46,681 bases of DNA from Methylocystaceae bacterium (GCA_009773555.1 WSXZ01000028.1:1-46681); one strand, 5' to 3'. Counted from the first letter of the stretch, positions 1 through 7,326 are shown. Notes: a model not told the origin generated them from the letters alone. Program-made: numbers and translations.

Positions 1-141
1 GAGATGGTGATGCCGGGCGACAATGTGACGATGGAAGTCGCGCTGATCGTGCCGATCGCCATGGAGGAGAAGCTGCGCTTCGCCATCCGCGAAGGCGGCA
101 GAACGGTTGGAGCTGGAGTGGTCGCATCGATCATTGAATGA
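1..141 (+). CDS. tuf: Elongation factor Tu, C-terminal fragment (cut by window edge)
   Basis: Reading from base 1 in frame 1 gives 46 residues and a TGA stop at 139-141. They match the end of EF-Tu domain 3, with the diagnostic stretches [19 protein letters not shown] and [14 protein letters not shown]-Tu delivers aminoacyl-tRNA to the ribosome as a GTP-bound complex. The first ~350 residues lie outside the window. No rpsJ, secE or tRNA-Trp follows, although these often sit next to one or other tuf copy in alphaproteobacteria, so which tuf copy this is cannot be told. A perfect hairpin covers the stop codon. Confidence 0.95.
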   Translation, partial: EMVMPGDNVTMEVALIVPIAMEEKLRFAIREGGRTVGAGVVASIIE

Positions 142-151
142 TCGATGCGAC
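121..151 (+). terminator. Perfect hairpin spanning the tuf stop codon
   Basis: Two perfect 14-base arms (121-134 and 138-151, gtcgcatcgatcat and its reverse complement) flank a 3-base loop. The stop codon TGA lies at the apex/3' arm. There is no T-tract. It is probably the first part of the tuf transcription end, or a structure that stabilises the mRNA end. Confidence 0.55.
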
Positions 152-154
152 GAC

Positions 155-254
155 GGAATGCGATCAACCGCATTCCTATGCGGCGCCGGCGTCGTCGCCA
201 GCATCATCGAGTAAAGCGAGGACGTCGGGGAGGGGCCCGGGCGGCGTCCTCCCC
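155..254 (+). terminator. Two further hairpins downstream of tuf
   Basis: A perfect 8-bp stem (ggaatgcg 155-162, cgcattcc 169-176, 6-base loop) and a 7-bp stem (ggggagg 227-233, cctcccc 248-254) follow the stop-codon hairpin. None has a following T-run. With the first hairpin they probably form the end of the tuf transcript. I see no gene in 142-345. Confidence 0.4.
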
Positions 255-345
255 GCTACTAGATAGCGGCCCTCAAAGGATGGAGTTCGACCGCCTTAAG
301 AGAATTCGATGCTGGCTTTCAAATTGATGGAAGCGATGCGAGACG

Positions 346-741
346 TCATCCTCGCAACCAATTCTCCACGCGCAGCCCCGGCGCGCGGTCGAAGGCGGCG
401 TCATTCGTCACCAGCGCCAACCCCAAGGACCGTGCATGCGCGGCGATGAAGAGATCGTTCGCGCCGAGCGGGGATCCTATCCTTTCGAGTTCGGCGCGCA
501 ACTGCCCATAATGCGCCGCCGCCGCTTCGTCATAGGGAACCACCCCAATGCAGGCGGCAAAGTCTCGCAACGCGGCGTCGAGCGCCGCGTTTCGCTTTTT
601 TTCGGCGCCGAACAGCAGTTCGCTCAGAGTAATCGCCGAGATGCACATGCGTCCCGCCTCGGCGTCAAACTTGTCGAGCACATGCGCATCCGGGCGCTTA
701 ATGACAGCGCTGCAAATATTCGTGTCGAGCATATAGCGCAT
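346..741 (-). CDS. vapC: VapC-type PIN-domain toxin (ribonuclease)
   Basis: A 131-residue single PIN domain, the usual VapC size. The four acidic residues expected for Mg2+-dependent RNase activity are visible: D6 (LDTN), E41 (TLSELLFG), D96 (GANDLFIAAHA) and D114 (TNDAAF). Type II VapC toxins cleave RNA, often initiator tRNA or rRNA, unless bound by their antitoxin. The start ATG (739-741) directly follows the stop of the upstream antitoxin gene with no gap, so the two are translationally linked. The specific RNA target cannot be read from sequence. Confidence 0.9.
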   Translation of the reverse strand: MRYMLDTNICSAVIKRPDAHVLDKFDAEAGRMCISAITLSELLFGAEKKRNAALDAALRDFAACIGVVPYDEAAAAHYGQLRAELERIGSPLGANDLFIAAHARSLGLALVTNDAAFDRAPGLRVENWLRG

Positions 742-975
742 TCAAAAAATGGCTTCATCGTCGAGCGGGAGCTGCGAGGGACGTTCGAAATCGGGGAAGG
801 GCGGATGCCGTTTCGCCCATTCGGTAAATCTCTTGCCTGCAGGCGACACAATGCGCGAGTCGCCGACGACGACGATTTCCACTTCCTTGACCGTATCAGG
901 AAAGGCGACGGCTTTCGGCAGGCGCACGGCCTGTGTCCGATTGTTTTGAAATATGGTCGTGGCGACGGTGGTCAT
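742..975 (-). CDS. vapB: VapB-type AbrB/MazE-like antitoxin
   Basis: A 77-residue protein starting MTTVATTIFQNNRTQAVRLP. The 'NNRTQAVRLPKA' stretch is the swapped-hairpin AbrB DNA-binding fold typical of VapB. The C-terminal tail (about residues 45-77, rich in F/W/P and acidic at the end) is the expected toxin-wrapping segment. The ATG at 973-975 is chosen over upstream in-frame starts because the operator/promoter palindrome lies at 989-1019, upstream of it. The stop adjoins the vapC start. It should neutralise VapC and autorepress the operon through the palindrome. Confidence 0.88.
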   Translation of the reverse strand: MTTVATTIFQNNRTQAVRLPKAVAFPDTVKEVEIVVVGDSRIVSPAGKRFTEWAKRHPPFPDFERPSQLPLDDEAIF

Positions 976-988
976 TTTCGCCTCGCAG

Positions 989-1019
989 GCAGTGTATATC
1001 CAAATAGGATATACGCTGC
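989..1019 (-). promoter_or_regulatory. vapBC operator palindrome
   Basis: The 13-base arms 989-1001 (gcagtgtatatcc) and 1007-1019 (ggatatacgctgc) are complementary except for one position and are separated by aaata. It lies 14 bases upstream of the vapB ATG and overlaps the likely -10 element, as expected for an autoregulatory VapB or VapBC binding site. Confidence 0.7.
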
Positions 1020-1035
1020 ATCCGCGCAGCGTCAA
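1008..1035 (-). promoter_or_regulatory. Predicted vapBC sigma70-type promoter
   Basis: On the minus strand TTGACG (1035-1030) is followed after 16 bases by TATATC (1013-1008). The -10 element lies inside the operator arm, so repressor binding would block RNA polymerase. Confidence 0.5.
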
Positions 1036-1144
1036 GATATGCATCGTCGCCGGCGTCATCGTATCGCTTATTGGAGTCGACGCTGAAGCGTCGCAAAAGT
1101 AAAAGGCGGCAGCCGCGCCCTGCCGCTTCTCGGATAAGCGCTTA

Positions 1145-1714
1145 ATGAAGCCTACCGTCGTCAAACTCGAACGCACGCATCAGCGCTGGGCGACGATGTC
1201 CATCGCGACCATCCGCATGCCGGACGGAAAAACATTCTTGCGCGACGTCGAGGACCATGGCTGCGCGGCCGCCGTGCTGCCATACGATCCCGCGCGCAAG
1301 ACGGCGCTGCTCGTCGAGCAGCTGCGCGCCGCGGAACTGATCGCCGTCGGCGCGACGGAGTCGCTCGAAGCGATCGCCGGTCTCGTCGAGGGCGAGGATG
1401 ACGCGGCGGCCACGGCGAAACGCGAGGCGCTTGAAGAAGGCGGATTGCGGCTCGGCGCGTTGGAGCATGTCGCGACCGCCTGGTCGATGCCCGGCGTCTC
1501 GACCGAGCGCATGGCGCTTTATCTGGCCGAATACCGGGCCGAGGATCGCGTCGGCGACGGCGGCGGGGTCGCGCATGAAGACGAAGAGGTTCGCGTCGTC
1601 GAATTGAGCCTCAAGGAACTCGCCGCATTGATGGCGGCGGACGGCGTCGTCGACATGAAAACGCTCGTGCTCGTTCAGGCGTTGCAGCTTCGTCGCCCTG
1701 AACTCTTCGACTGA
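1145..1714 (+). CDS. Nudix hydrolase, ADP-ribose pyrophosphatase-like
   Basis: A 189-residue Nudix protein. The Nudix box (about residues 78-101) has an intact REALEEGGL core. The first conserved glutamate of GX5EX7REUXEEXGU is an aspartate when aligned from the glycine (G-LVEGE-D-DAAATAK-REALEEGG), with a glutamate just before it. The domain layout, with VEQLRAAELIAVG upstream of the box and AWSMPGVSTERMALYLAEY downstream, resembles the ADP-ribose/nucleoside-diphosphate-sugar pyrophosphatase group. It would hydrolyse an NDP-X compound in the cytoplasm; the substrate is not determinable. Another in-frame ATG lies at residue 18, so the first 17 residues are uncertain. It is a stand-alone gene. 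Confidence 0.82.
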   Translation: MKPTVVKLERTHQRWATMSIATIRMPDGKTFLRDVEDHGCAAAVLPYDPARKTALLVEQLRAAELIAVGATESLEAIAGLVEGEDDAAATAKREALEEGGLRLGALEHVATAWSMPGVSTERMALYLAEYRAEDRVGDGGGVAHEDEEVRVVELSLKELAALMAADGVVDMKTLVLVQALQLRRPELFD

Positions 1715-1769
1715 CGCATGTCGACTGGATGGCCCGCCACAGCCGACAAATGTCGACGACGGCGAGCCT

Positions 1770-2078
1770 CTAGCAGCCTCCGCCGCTGACCCCGGGCGCG
1801 AGCCGCAGCGCGTCGCAGAGATTGCGCGACTGGAAGTCGTCCATCATTTTTCGGGTGATGACGCTGGTGGAGCCCGGCACTTGCATGACGGGCGTCGGGC
1901 TCCCCGTCGGTCCGGTCACATAGTCTGCGAAATAGCCGTCGTCAGTATATGGCGGCGGCGGCGCGACGCGGTGAACCCGGGCATGCGCGCCGCGCACGCG
2001 CACGTCGGCAGCGGCGGCGGTTGTCAGACCAACAGTGGCGACGGCGATGAGCAGGAATAGGGCGACGGCCTTGCGCAT
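1770..2078 (-). CDS. Small exported protein with a TonB-plug-like C-terminal segment
   Basis: A 102-residue protein. The start ATG (2076-2078) has a strong AGGAGG 8 bases upstream, preferred over a longer start at 2123. Residues 1-24 form a Sec signal peptide (MRKAVALFLLIAVATVG...AAAA). After a proline-rich stretch (VAPPPPYTDD), about the last 35 residues include STSVITRKMMDDF and LCDALRLAPGVSGGGC. These resemble the start of the plug domain of TonB-dependent receptors (compare SVTVLTRQQLDD and ALENALAYVPGV in the receptor at 21938). No barrel follows. The two cysteines (in NLCDAL and at the C-terminus) could form a disulfide. Function is unknown. Confidence 0.72.
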   Translation of the reverse strand: MRKAVALFLLIAVATVGLTTAAAADVRVRGAHARVHRVAPPPPYTDDGYFADYVTGPTGSPTPVMQVPGSTSVITRKMMDDFQSRNLCDALRLAPGVSGGGC

Positions 2079-2171
2079 GGCGTTGTCCTCCTGCCCGAAG
2101 CATATAGGCGTCCGGGGCCACAAGGAAGCAGCCCTGCGAGCGGCAGCCGTAAAGGGCTGCTTAGCGCCAGC

Positions 2172-2384
2172 TCAGGCGGCGAGTTCGTCGCCCAGAAGCA
2201 CCGCAGGCAAGCGGCGATCGTCGAGGCGCTCGACCGTGGCCGTCGGCTGCGGAGCGAACTGCTCGACTTCAAGCGCCGCGGCGACGGCGGAAATGCCGAT
2301 CTCGCGGTAAAGCCGCGCGAGAAGGTCATGGGGATGGCCGCTGGATCGGGGCTCGTTGAACTCGACGGAATACTTGTCGGACAT
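2172..2384 (-). CDS. Small hypothetical protein
   Basis: A 70-residue ORF with a mixed, natural-looking composition (start MSDKYSVEFNEPRSSGHPHD, then an amphipathic stretch LLARLYREIGISAVAAALEV). It has no signal peptide, membrane segment or motif that I recognise. No clear Shine-Dalgarno precedes the ATG. It sits alone between the small exported protein and the DUF1499 gene, on the minus strand. It may be real because the frame is open and the G+C-rich third-position pattern resembles its neighbours, but I cannot assign a function. Confidence 0.5.
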   Translation of the reverse strand: MSDKYSVEFNEPRSSGHPHDLLARLYREIGISAVAAALEVEQFAPQPTATVERLDDRRLPAVLLGDELAA

Positions 2385-2606
2385 AGGCGCGCTCGACGAC
2401 AGGAGGGAAACTCAAGGGGCGTTTTCCTAGGATTGTCCTTCGCAAGTTAACGAGCCGCTAAGGAACCGGGGCCGAGGCGGCGCTCGCCCGACTTTTTTTC
2501 AAATGCGCGAGAGTCGTTGCATTCGCCGTGAAATTGCGAAAAATGCGCCCGAGCCGCCCCTTGGCCCCTTGACCCCTTGGCGGCGGTCACGCGAGTCTTT
2601 GAACCG

Positions 2607-3383
2607 ATGCGACGTCATCTTCCGCCCGAGCCCTGGTCGAAAGTCGCGCTGTGGAGCCGACGGTTCGCGATTTTCGCCGCGACTGTGGCGATTTTGGCGA
2701 TCCTCCTGGGGCGACTTGGCGCCCTTGACCCGGCCTCCGCGCTCGCGTCGCTTGGCGGGGCCATGGCCTTGGCGCTGGTTTCGCTGCTTCTGTTTTTCGC
2801 CGCATGCAACGTGATTTGGCGGACAGGACGGCGCGGGGCGGGCGCAGCGGCGACCGCGTTCTTCATCGCGGCGCTGACGCTGGGCTACCCCGCCTATCTG
2901 GCTTTCGAGGCGGTGCGTCTGCCGGTGCTTTCCGACATTTCGACGGACGTCGCCGATCCTCCATATTTCTCCTTCTCCAAAGCCGCCTTCGAGGCGCGCA
3001 GCGGCTTCCAGCCTCCGGGTCTCCCGTCCCGCGCGCGGGAGGCGCAGCGGCCGGCCTATCCCGACGTCGAACCGATCGTCGTCGATCTCGATACGGACGA
3101 GGCCTATGCACTGGTGCTGAAAACCGCCAAAGCCCGCGGCTGGACGCTCGTCGACAAGCGGCCGCCGGGCGGACGCAGCGGCGACGGCCACATCGATTTC
3201 ATCGACAAAACGCTCGTCATGGGATTTGACGACGACATCACCGTCCGCTTCAAGCCGCTGCCCGGCCAGACGCGCATCGATCTGCGCTCAGCATCGCGTT
3301 ACGGACGCCACGACTTTGGCGTGAACGCCAAAAGAATCGCCGCTTTCGCCGAGGAACTACAGTCGCAACTCGACGCACGCTAG
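2607..3383 (+). CDS. DUF1499 family membrane protein
   Basis: A 258-residue protein from the ATG at 2607 (a TTG at 2577 would add 10 residues). Three hydrophobic segments lie at about residues 16-36, 45-66 and 78-98. They precede a soluble C-terminal DUF1499 domain (about 110-255), recognised by its hallmark RSASRYGRHDFGVNAKRI near the end and by 'FSFSKAAF' at its start. DUF1499 proteins are widespread in alphaproteobacteria and have no established biochemical role. The gene lies 93 bases upstream of pdhA in the same direction, but nothing links it to pyruvate metabolism. Confidence 0.85.
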   Translation: MRRHLPPEPWSKVALWSRRFAIFAATVAILAILLGRLGALDPASALASLGGAMALALVSLLLFFAACNVIWRTGRRGAGAAATAFFIAALTLGYPAYLAFEAVRLPVLSDISTDVADPPYFSFSKAAFEARSGFQPPGLPSRAREAQRPAYPDVEPIVVDLDTDEAYALVLKTAKARGWTLVDKRPPGGRSGDGHIDFIDKTLVMGFDDDITVRFKPLPGQTRIDLRSASRYGRHDFGVNAKRIAAFAEELQSQLDAR

Positions 3384-3476
3384 CGCGCTCCCCAAATTGA
3401 AGGCAGGCGAGACGCTCGTTTTCGGCGGCGTCTTCGATTATGCTGCACAGCAAAGCTTAGCGACGGGAGCGGTGAA

Positions 3477-4481
3477 ATGGTCGAGGAGAGCGGCGTCGCT
3501 CCAGCAAGCGCGTCAATGGTTCCCCCTTTCACGCGCGAGCAGGAGCTCACCGCCTTTCGCGAAATGCTGCTCATCCGGCGCTTCGAGGAAAAGGCCGGAC
3601 AGCTTTACGGCATGGGCGTCATCGGCGGATTCTGTCACCTCTACATCGGCCAGGAAGCCGTGGTCGTCGGCGTCAAGATGGCGGCGCGCGACGGGGACCA
3701 GTTCACCACGAGCTACCGCGACCACGGACATATGCTCGCCTCAGGGATGGAGCCCAGGCGCGTCATGGCGGAACTCGCCGGAAAGCGCGGCGGCTATTCC
3801 AAGGGCAAGGGCGGCTCGATGCACATGTTTTCGCGCGAAGCGAATTTCTACGGCGGGCACGGCATCGTCGGCGCGCCGGCGCCGATCGGCGCGGGGGTGG
3901 CCTTCGCCAACGCCTATCGCGGCGACGGCCGCGTATCTTTGACCTTTTTCGGAGAAGGCGCCGCCAACCAAGGCCAGGTTTATGAGGCCTTCAACATGGC
4001 GTCGCTCTGGAAACTGCCGGTCGTTTTCATTGTCGAGAACAACCGTTATGCGATGGGCACGGAGATTTCCCGCGCCTCCGCGCAAATCGACCTCTCCAAA
4101 CGCGGCGCGGCTTTCGGCATTCCGGGCAAGCAGATCGACGGCATGGACGTGCGCATCGTCAAGGCGACGGCGGACGAGGCGATCGAATGGTGCCGCGCCG
4201 GCAAGGGCCCCTATCTCATAGAGGCGCAGACCTATCGCTACCGCGGCCACTCGATGTCCGACCCCGCGAAATACCGCTCGAAGGAAGAAGTCCAGAAGAT
4301 GCGCGAGGAGCACGATCCGATCGAGCAAGTCCGCGCGCGGCTGATCGCCGACGGCATGAGCGAGGACGAACTCAAGAAGATCGACGCCAATGCGCGCAAG
4401 ATCGTCGCCGAAGCCGCGGATTTCGCCACTGCGGACAAGGAGCCGGATCCGAGCGAGTTGTGGACGGACGTGCTGGCGTGA
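3477..4481 (+). CDS. pdhA: Pyruvate dehydrogenase E1 component, alpha subunit
   Basis: A 334-residue E1 alpha chain. With E1 beta and thiamine diphosphate it decarboxylates pyruvate and reductively acetylates the lipoyl group. The ThDP-binding motif runs from GEG (159-161) to NN (188-189), in GEGAANQGQVYEAFNM... and VENNRYAMG. The phosphorylation-loop sequence YRGHSMSDPAKYR, the pyruvate-side YRDHGH, and GGSMHMF are also present. The ATG at 3477 follows GGGAGCGG at a good distance. It is the first gene of the pdhA-pdhB-pdhC operon, 12 bases from pdhB. Length and motifs match the alphaproteobacterial/mitochondrial type of PDH rather than the E. coli AceE type. Confidence 0.97.
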   Translation: MVEESGVAPASASMVPPFTREQELTAFREMLLIRRFEEKAGQLYGMGVIGGFCHLYIGQEAVVVGVKMAARDGDQFTTSYRDHGHMLASGMEPRRVMAELAGKRGGYSKGKGGSMHMFSREANFYGGHGIVGAPAPIGAGVAFANAYRGDGRVSLTFFGEGAANQGQVYEAFNMASLWKLPVVFIVENNRYAMGTEISRASAQIDLSKRGAAFGIPGKQIDGMDVRIVKATADEAIEWCRAGKGPYLIEAQTYRYRGHSMSDPAKYRSKEEVQKMREEHDPIEQVRARLIADGMSEDELKKIDANARKIVAEAADFATADKEPDPSELWTDVLA

Positions 4482-4493
4482 GAGATTGATTGA

Positions 4494-5966
4494 ATGACCG
4501 TGAATGTCCTCATGCCCGCGCTGTCTCCCACGATGGAGCAGGGCAAGCTCGCCAAATGGCTCAAGAACGAAGGCGACGCGGTGAAAGCCGGCGACGTCAT
4601 CGCAGAGATCGAGACCGACAAGGCGACGATGGAGGTCGAGGCGGTCGACGAAGGCGTGCTGGCGCGCATCCTCGTTCCCGGCGGCACCGAGAATGTCGCC
4701 GTCAACACGCCGATCGCGGTGATCGCCGAGGAGGGCGAGGAGGTCGCCGATACGGCCGACCACGCGCCGACCGATCGCGTCGGCGAAGAGGACAAGGCGC
4801 AAAAGCAGGCCGAGGCGGCGCCGCCGGTTCCAGGCCAGACCGCGCCGCAGGACGAACCCGGCGAAGCCAACAAGGCCGCCACCAAAGCCGCCGTCGAGGC
4901 CGCGACGCCCGCGCCCAAGGCGACGAGCGTCGCTAAGGAACCATCCGCGACCGTCGCGCCGGAGGTGCCCGAAGGCACGACGATGGTGTCGATGACCATG
5001 CGCGAAGCCTTGCGCGACGCCATGGCCGAGGAAATGCGGCGCGATCCGAACGTCTTCGTAATGGGAGAAGAGGTCGCCGAATATCAGGGCGCCTACAAGA
5101 TTACCCAGGGTCTTCTGCAGGAATTCGGCGCCAGACGCGTCGTCGATACGCCGATCACCGAATATGGCTTCGCCGGCGTCGCCGTCGGCGCGGCTTTCGC
5201 CGGATTGCGGCCGATCCTCGAATTCATGACCTTCAATTTTTCGATGCAGGCCATCGACCACATCGTCAATTCGGCGGCGAAGACGCGTTACATGTCCGGC
5301 GGACAGATCAACTGTCCGATCGTTTTCCGCGGACCGAACGGCGCGGCGGCGCGCGTCGCCGCGCAGCACAGCCAGGATTATTCCGCCTGGTATTCGCAGG
5401 TGCCCGGACTGATCGTGATTTCGCCGTCAAACGCGAGCGACGCGAAAGGCCTGCTGAAGGCGGCGATCCGTAACGACAATCCTGTGGTGTTTCTTGAGAA
5501 TGAGATTCTCTACGGCAAGACGTCAGAAGTGCCGGCGCTGGAGGACTTCGTCCTGCCGATCGGCAAGGCGCGCATCGCCCGGCCCGGCAAGGACGTGACG
5601 CTCGTCTCCTTCTCGATCGGCATGACCTATGCGCTGCAGGCCGCCGAACAACTCGCCAAAGAGCGGATCGACGCCGAGGTGATCGATTTGCGCACGCTGC
5701 GTCCGATGGATACGGCGACGATCATCGAGTCCGTCAAGAAGACCGGCCGCTGCGTCGCGATTGAAGAAGGCTGGCCGCAGTGCGGGGTATCGGCCGAGAT
5801 CGCCATGCGCGTGCAGCAGGAAGCCTTTGACTATCTCGACGCGCCGGTGCTGCGCGTCACCGGCAAGGACACGCCGATGCCCTACGCCGCCAATCTCGAA
5901 AAGCTCGCGCTGCCGAGCGTCGCGGACGTCGTCACGGCGGCGAAAGCCGTCCTTTACAGGTCTTAG
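4494..5966 (+). CDS. pdhB: Pyruvate dehydrogenase E1 beta subunit with N-terminal lipoyl domain
   Basis: A 490-residue fusion. Residues 1-80 are a biotinyl/lipoyl domain ([20 protein letters not shown], with the lipoylated lysine K43 in [10 protein letters not shown]). An Ala/Pro/Glu-rich linker follows to about residue 160. Residues ~165-490 are the transketolase-like E1 beta region ([55 protein letters not shown]). Lipoyl-bearing E1 beta is a known alphaproteobacterial variant. Here it matters more because the adjacent E2 has no lipoyl domain, so this would be the complex's swinging arm. It is followed by pdhC with 2 bases between stop and ATG. Confidence 0.96.
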   Translation: MTVNVLMPALSPTMEQGKLAKWLKNEGDAVKAGDVIAEIETDKATMEVEAVDEGVLARILVPGGTENVAVNTPIAVIAEEGEEVADTADHAPTDRVGEEDKAQKQAEAAPPVPGQTAPQDEPGEANKAATKAAVEAATPAPKATSVAKEPSATVAPEVPEGTTMVSMTMREALRDAMAEEMRRDPNVFVMGEEVAEYQGAYKITQGLLQEFGARRVVDTPITEYGFAGVAVGAAFAGLRPILEFMTFNFSMQAIDHIVNSAAKTRYMSGGQINCPIVFRGPNGAAARVAAQHSQDYSAWYSQVPGLIVISPSNASDAKGLLKAAIRNDNPVVFLENEILYGKTSEVPALEDFVLPIGKARIARPGKDVTLVSFSIGMTYALQAAEQLAKERIDAEVIDLRTLRPMDTATIIESVKKTGRCVAIEEGWPQCGVSAEIAMRVQQEAFDYLDAPVLRVTGKDTPMPYAANLEKLALPSVADVVTAAKAVLYRS

Positions 5967-5968
5967 TG

Positions 5969-6904
5969 ATGGCGCTCGTCACTCCCGACAGCGGCGCGCC
6001 GCGCATTTTCGCTTCGCCTCTCGCGCGCCGTTTGGCGAAGGAGGGCGGGCTCGATCTCACGGCGCTGCAAGGCTCCGGGCCGCATGGCCGGATCATCGAA
6101 CGCGACGTCAAATCGGCGCTCGCGCGCGGCGAGACGGCCAAGGCGACGCCGCTCGCCGCAGCGCCTTCGGCTGACATAACGCGCAAATTCTTCGAGGCCG
6201 GGTCTTACGAGGAAATCCCGCACGACAATGTGCGCAAGGCCATCGCGAGACGGCTGACCGAGGCCATACAGACCATTCCGCTTTTCTATCTCAACGTCGA
6301 CTGCGAGATCGACGCGCTGCTGCGGCTGCGCGAGGATTTCAACGCCGCCGCGCCACTGGGGCCCGACGGCAAACCGACATGGAAAACGTCGGTCAATGAT
6401 TACGTCGTCAAGGCGCTCGCCATCGCCCTGCAACGCAAGCCCGAGGCGAATGTCACCTACACGCCGGACGCGTTGCTGCGCCATCAATCGTCGGATATCG
6501 GCGTCGCCGTGTCGATCCCCGGCGGACTCGTCACGCCGATCATCCGTAACGCCGAGGGGAAGTCGGTCCGCGAGATTTCCGAGGAGATCAAGGAGTTCGC
6601 CGGGCGCGCCCGCGCGCGCAAGCTGAAGCCGCAAGAATATGAAGGCGGCGTGTCGGCGGTGTCCAATCTCGGCATGTATGGCGTGCAGAGTTTCACGGCG
6701 CTGATCAATCCGCCGCAGTCGACGATCCTGGCGGTCGGGCAGGGCGAGCAGCGCATGATCGTCAAGAACGGCGCGCCTCTTGTGGCGACAATGATGAGCG
6801 TCACGCTCTCCTGCGATCATCGCGCCGTCGACGGCGCGCTCGGCGCCGAGCTCTTGGCGGAATTCAAACATGTCATCGAACATCCGGCGATGATGTTCGC
6901 GTGA
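5969..6904 (+). CDS. pdhC: Pyruvate dehydrogenase E2 (dihydrolipoamide acetyltransferase) lacking a lipoyl domain
   Basis: A 311-residue E2. Residues ~11-50 are the peripheral subunit-binding domain (PRIFASPLARRLAKE, GSGPHGRIIERDV) that docks E1/E3. About 80-311 form the acyltransferase core, with the catalytic DHRAVDG (283-289) and SNLGMYGVQSFTALINPPQ. No lipoyl domain is present. The ATG is 2 bases after the pdhB stop (a GTG at 5966 overlaps it), leaving no room for one. Typical alphaproteobacterial PDH E2 has about 420-450 residues with one lipoyl domain. The lipoyl arm is probably supplied by PdhB. No E3 (lpd) gene follows in the window. Confidence 0.93.
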   Translation: MALVTPDSGAPRIFASPLARRLAKEGGLDLTALQGSGPHGRIIERDVKSALARGETAKATPLAAAPSADITRKFFEAGSYEEIPHDNVRKAIARRLTEAIQTIPLFYLNVDCEIDALLRLREDFNAAAPLGPDGKPTWKTSVNDYVVKALAIALQRKPEANVTYTPDALLRHQSSDIGVAVSIPGGLVTPIIRNAEGKSVREISEEIKEFAGRARARKLKPQEYEGGVSAVSNLGMYGVQSFTALINPPQSTILAVGQGEQRMIVKNGAPLVATMMSVTLSCDHRAVDGALGAELLAEFKHVIEHPAMMFA

Positions 6905-6916
6905 ATAGCGCGGATT

Positions 6917-7082
6917 CCTTCTCCCGCGAGCGGGAGAAGGTGGCCCCGCGAAGCGGGGTCGGATGAGGGCCCTTACCCGTCACGCGTTCCGCGTGACGCC
7001 GTCTCCCGAACCGAAGTCGGCTATTGCCGACTTCGGCATTTTCTGCGCAAACCGGGAACACCCGGTTTGCGACGGGAGAAGG
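6917..7082. repeat. Cluster of five perfect hairpins (intergenic palindromic element)
   Basis: The pdhC-to-Cys-rich-gene gap holds five hairpins. A is 6917-6926/6931-6940 (ccttctcccg/cgggagaagg). B is 6944-6949/6953-6958 (ccccgc/gcgggg). C is 6979-6986/6990-6997 (gtcacgcg/cgcgtgac). D is 7011-7020/7027-7036 (ccgaagtcgg/ccgacttcgg). E is 7047-7056/7061-7070 (gcaaaccggg/cccggtttgc). A second exact copy of cgggagaagg at 7073-7082 can pair with arm A or with tctcccg at 7002-7008, closing a branched structure around D and E. The 'cttctcccg..gggagaagg...ggatgaggg' pattern resembles intergenic palindromic repeats scattered in many alphaproteobacterial genomes. Confidence 0.8.
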
Positions 7083-7101
7083 AATAACCGCGAGGTGGTT
7101 G

Positions 7102-7326
7102 GTGCAATTGCTATCGACCCTCACCTGTCCGCACTGCGCGCGCGCGGAAATGCTGGATATGCCGCAGGACGCCTGCGTCGTCGTGCATGTCTGCGCCGGC
7201 TGCGGCGCGCGGCTGACGCCAAAGACGGGAGACTGCTGCGTGTTCTGCTCCTATGGCGACGTTCCATGCCCGCCCGTGCAGAAGGAGGGCGATTGTTGCG
7301 GCCGTCCGATGGACGCGCGCCCCTAA
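7102..7326 (+). CDS. GDCCVxC-type small cysteine-rich protein
   Basis: A 74-residue protein with 11 cysteines: CPHC (9-12), C25, CAGC (31-34), GDCCVFC (43-49), C56 and GDCC (63-66). The GDCCVFCSYGDVPCPP core is the signature of the GDCCVxC family, whose members include selenoproteins with U in place of one Cys; here all are Cys. The two CxxC pairs could bind a metal as a zinc-ribbon-like fold. The start is uncertain: GTG at 7102 is preceded by GAGGTG, and TTG codons at 7099 and 7108 are alternatives. No function is established. It lies 52 bases upstream of apbC/mrp, an Fe-S carrier gene, which may or may not be relevant. Confidence 0.8.
   Translation: MQLLSTLTCPHCARAEMLDMPQDACVVVHVCAGCGARLTPKTGDCCVFCSYGDVPCPPVQKEGDCCGRPMDARP

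Noticed and set aside
142-345. tRNA or ribosomal protein gene expected after tuf
   Set aside because: No tRNA-like stems with a T-loop sequence, no CCA end, and no rpsJ or secE similarity. Only hairpins are present.
436-1086. Plus-strand open frame across the vapBC operon
   Set aside because: It lies opposite two well-supported genes and their operator, with no recognisable domain.
3741-5369. Long minus-strand open frame (over 500 residues) opposite pdhA/pdhB
   Set aside because: It is a shadow of the G+C-rich codon bias of pdhA/pdhB. The translation is Arg/His/Gly-rich with no domain, and the plus-strand genes are certain.
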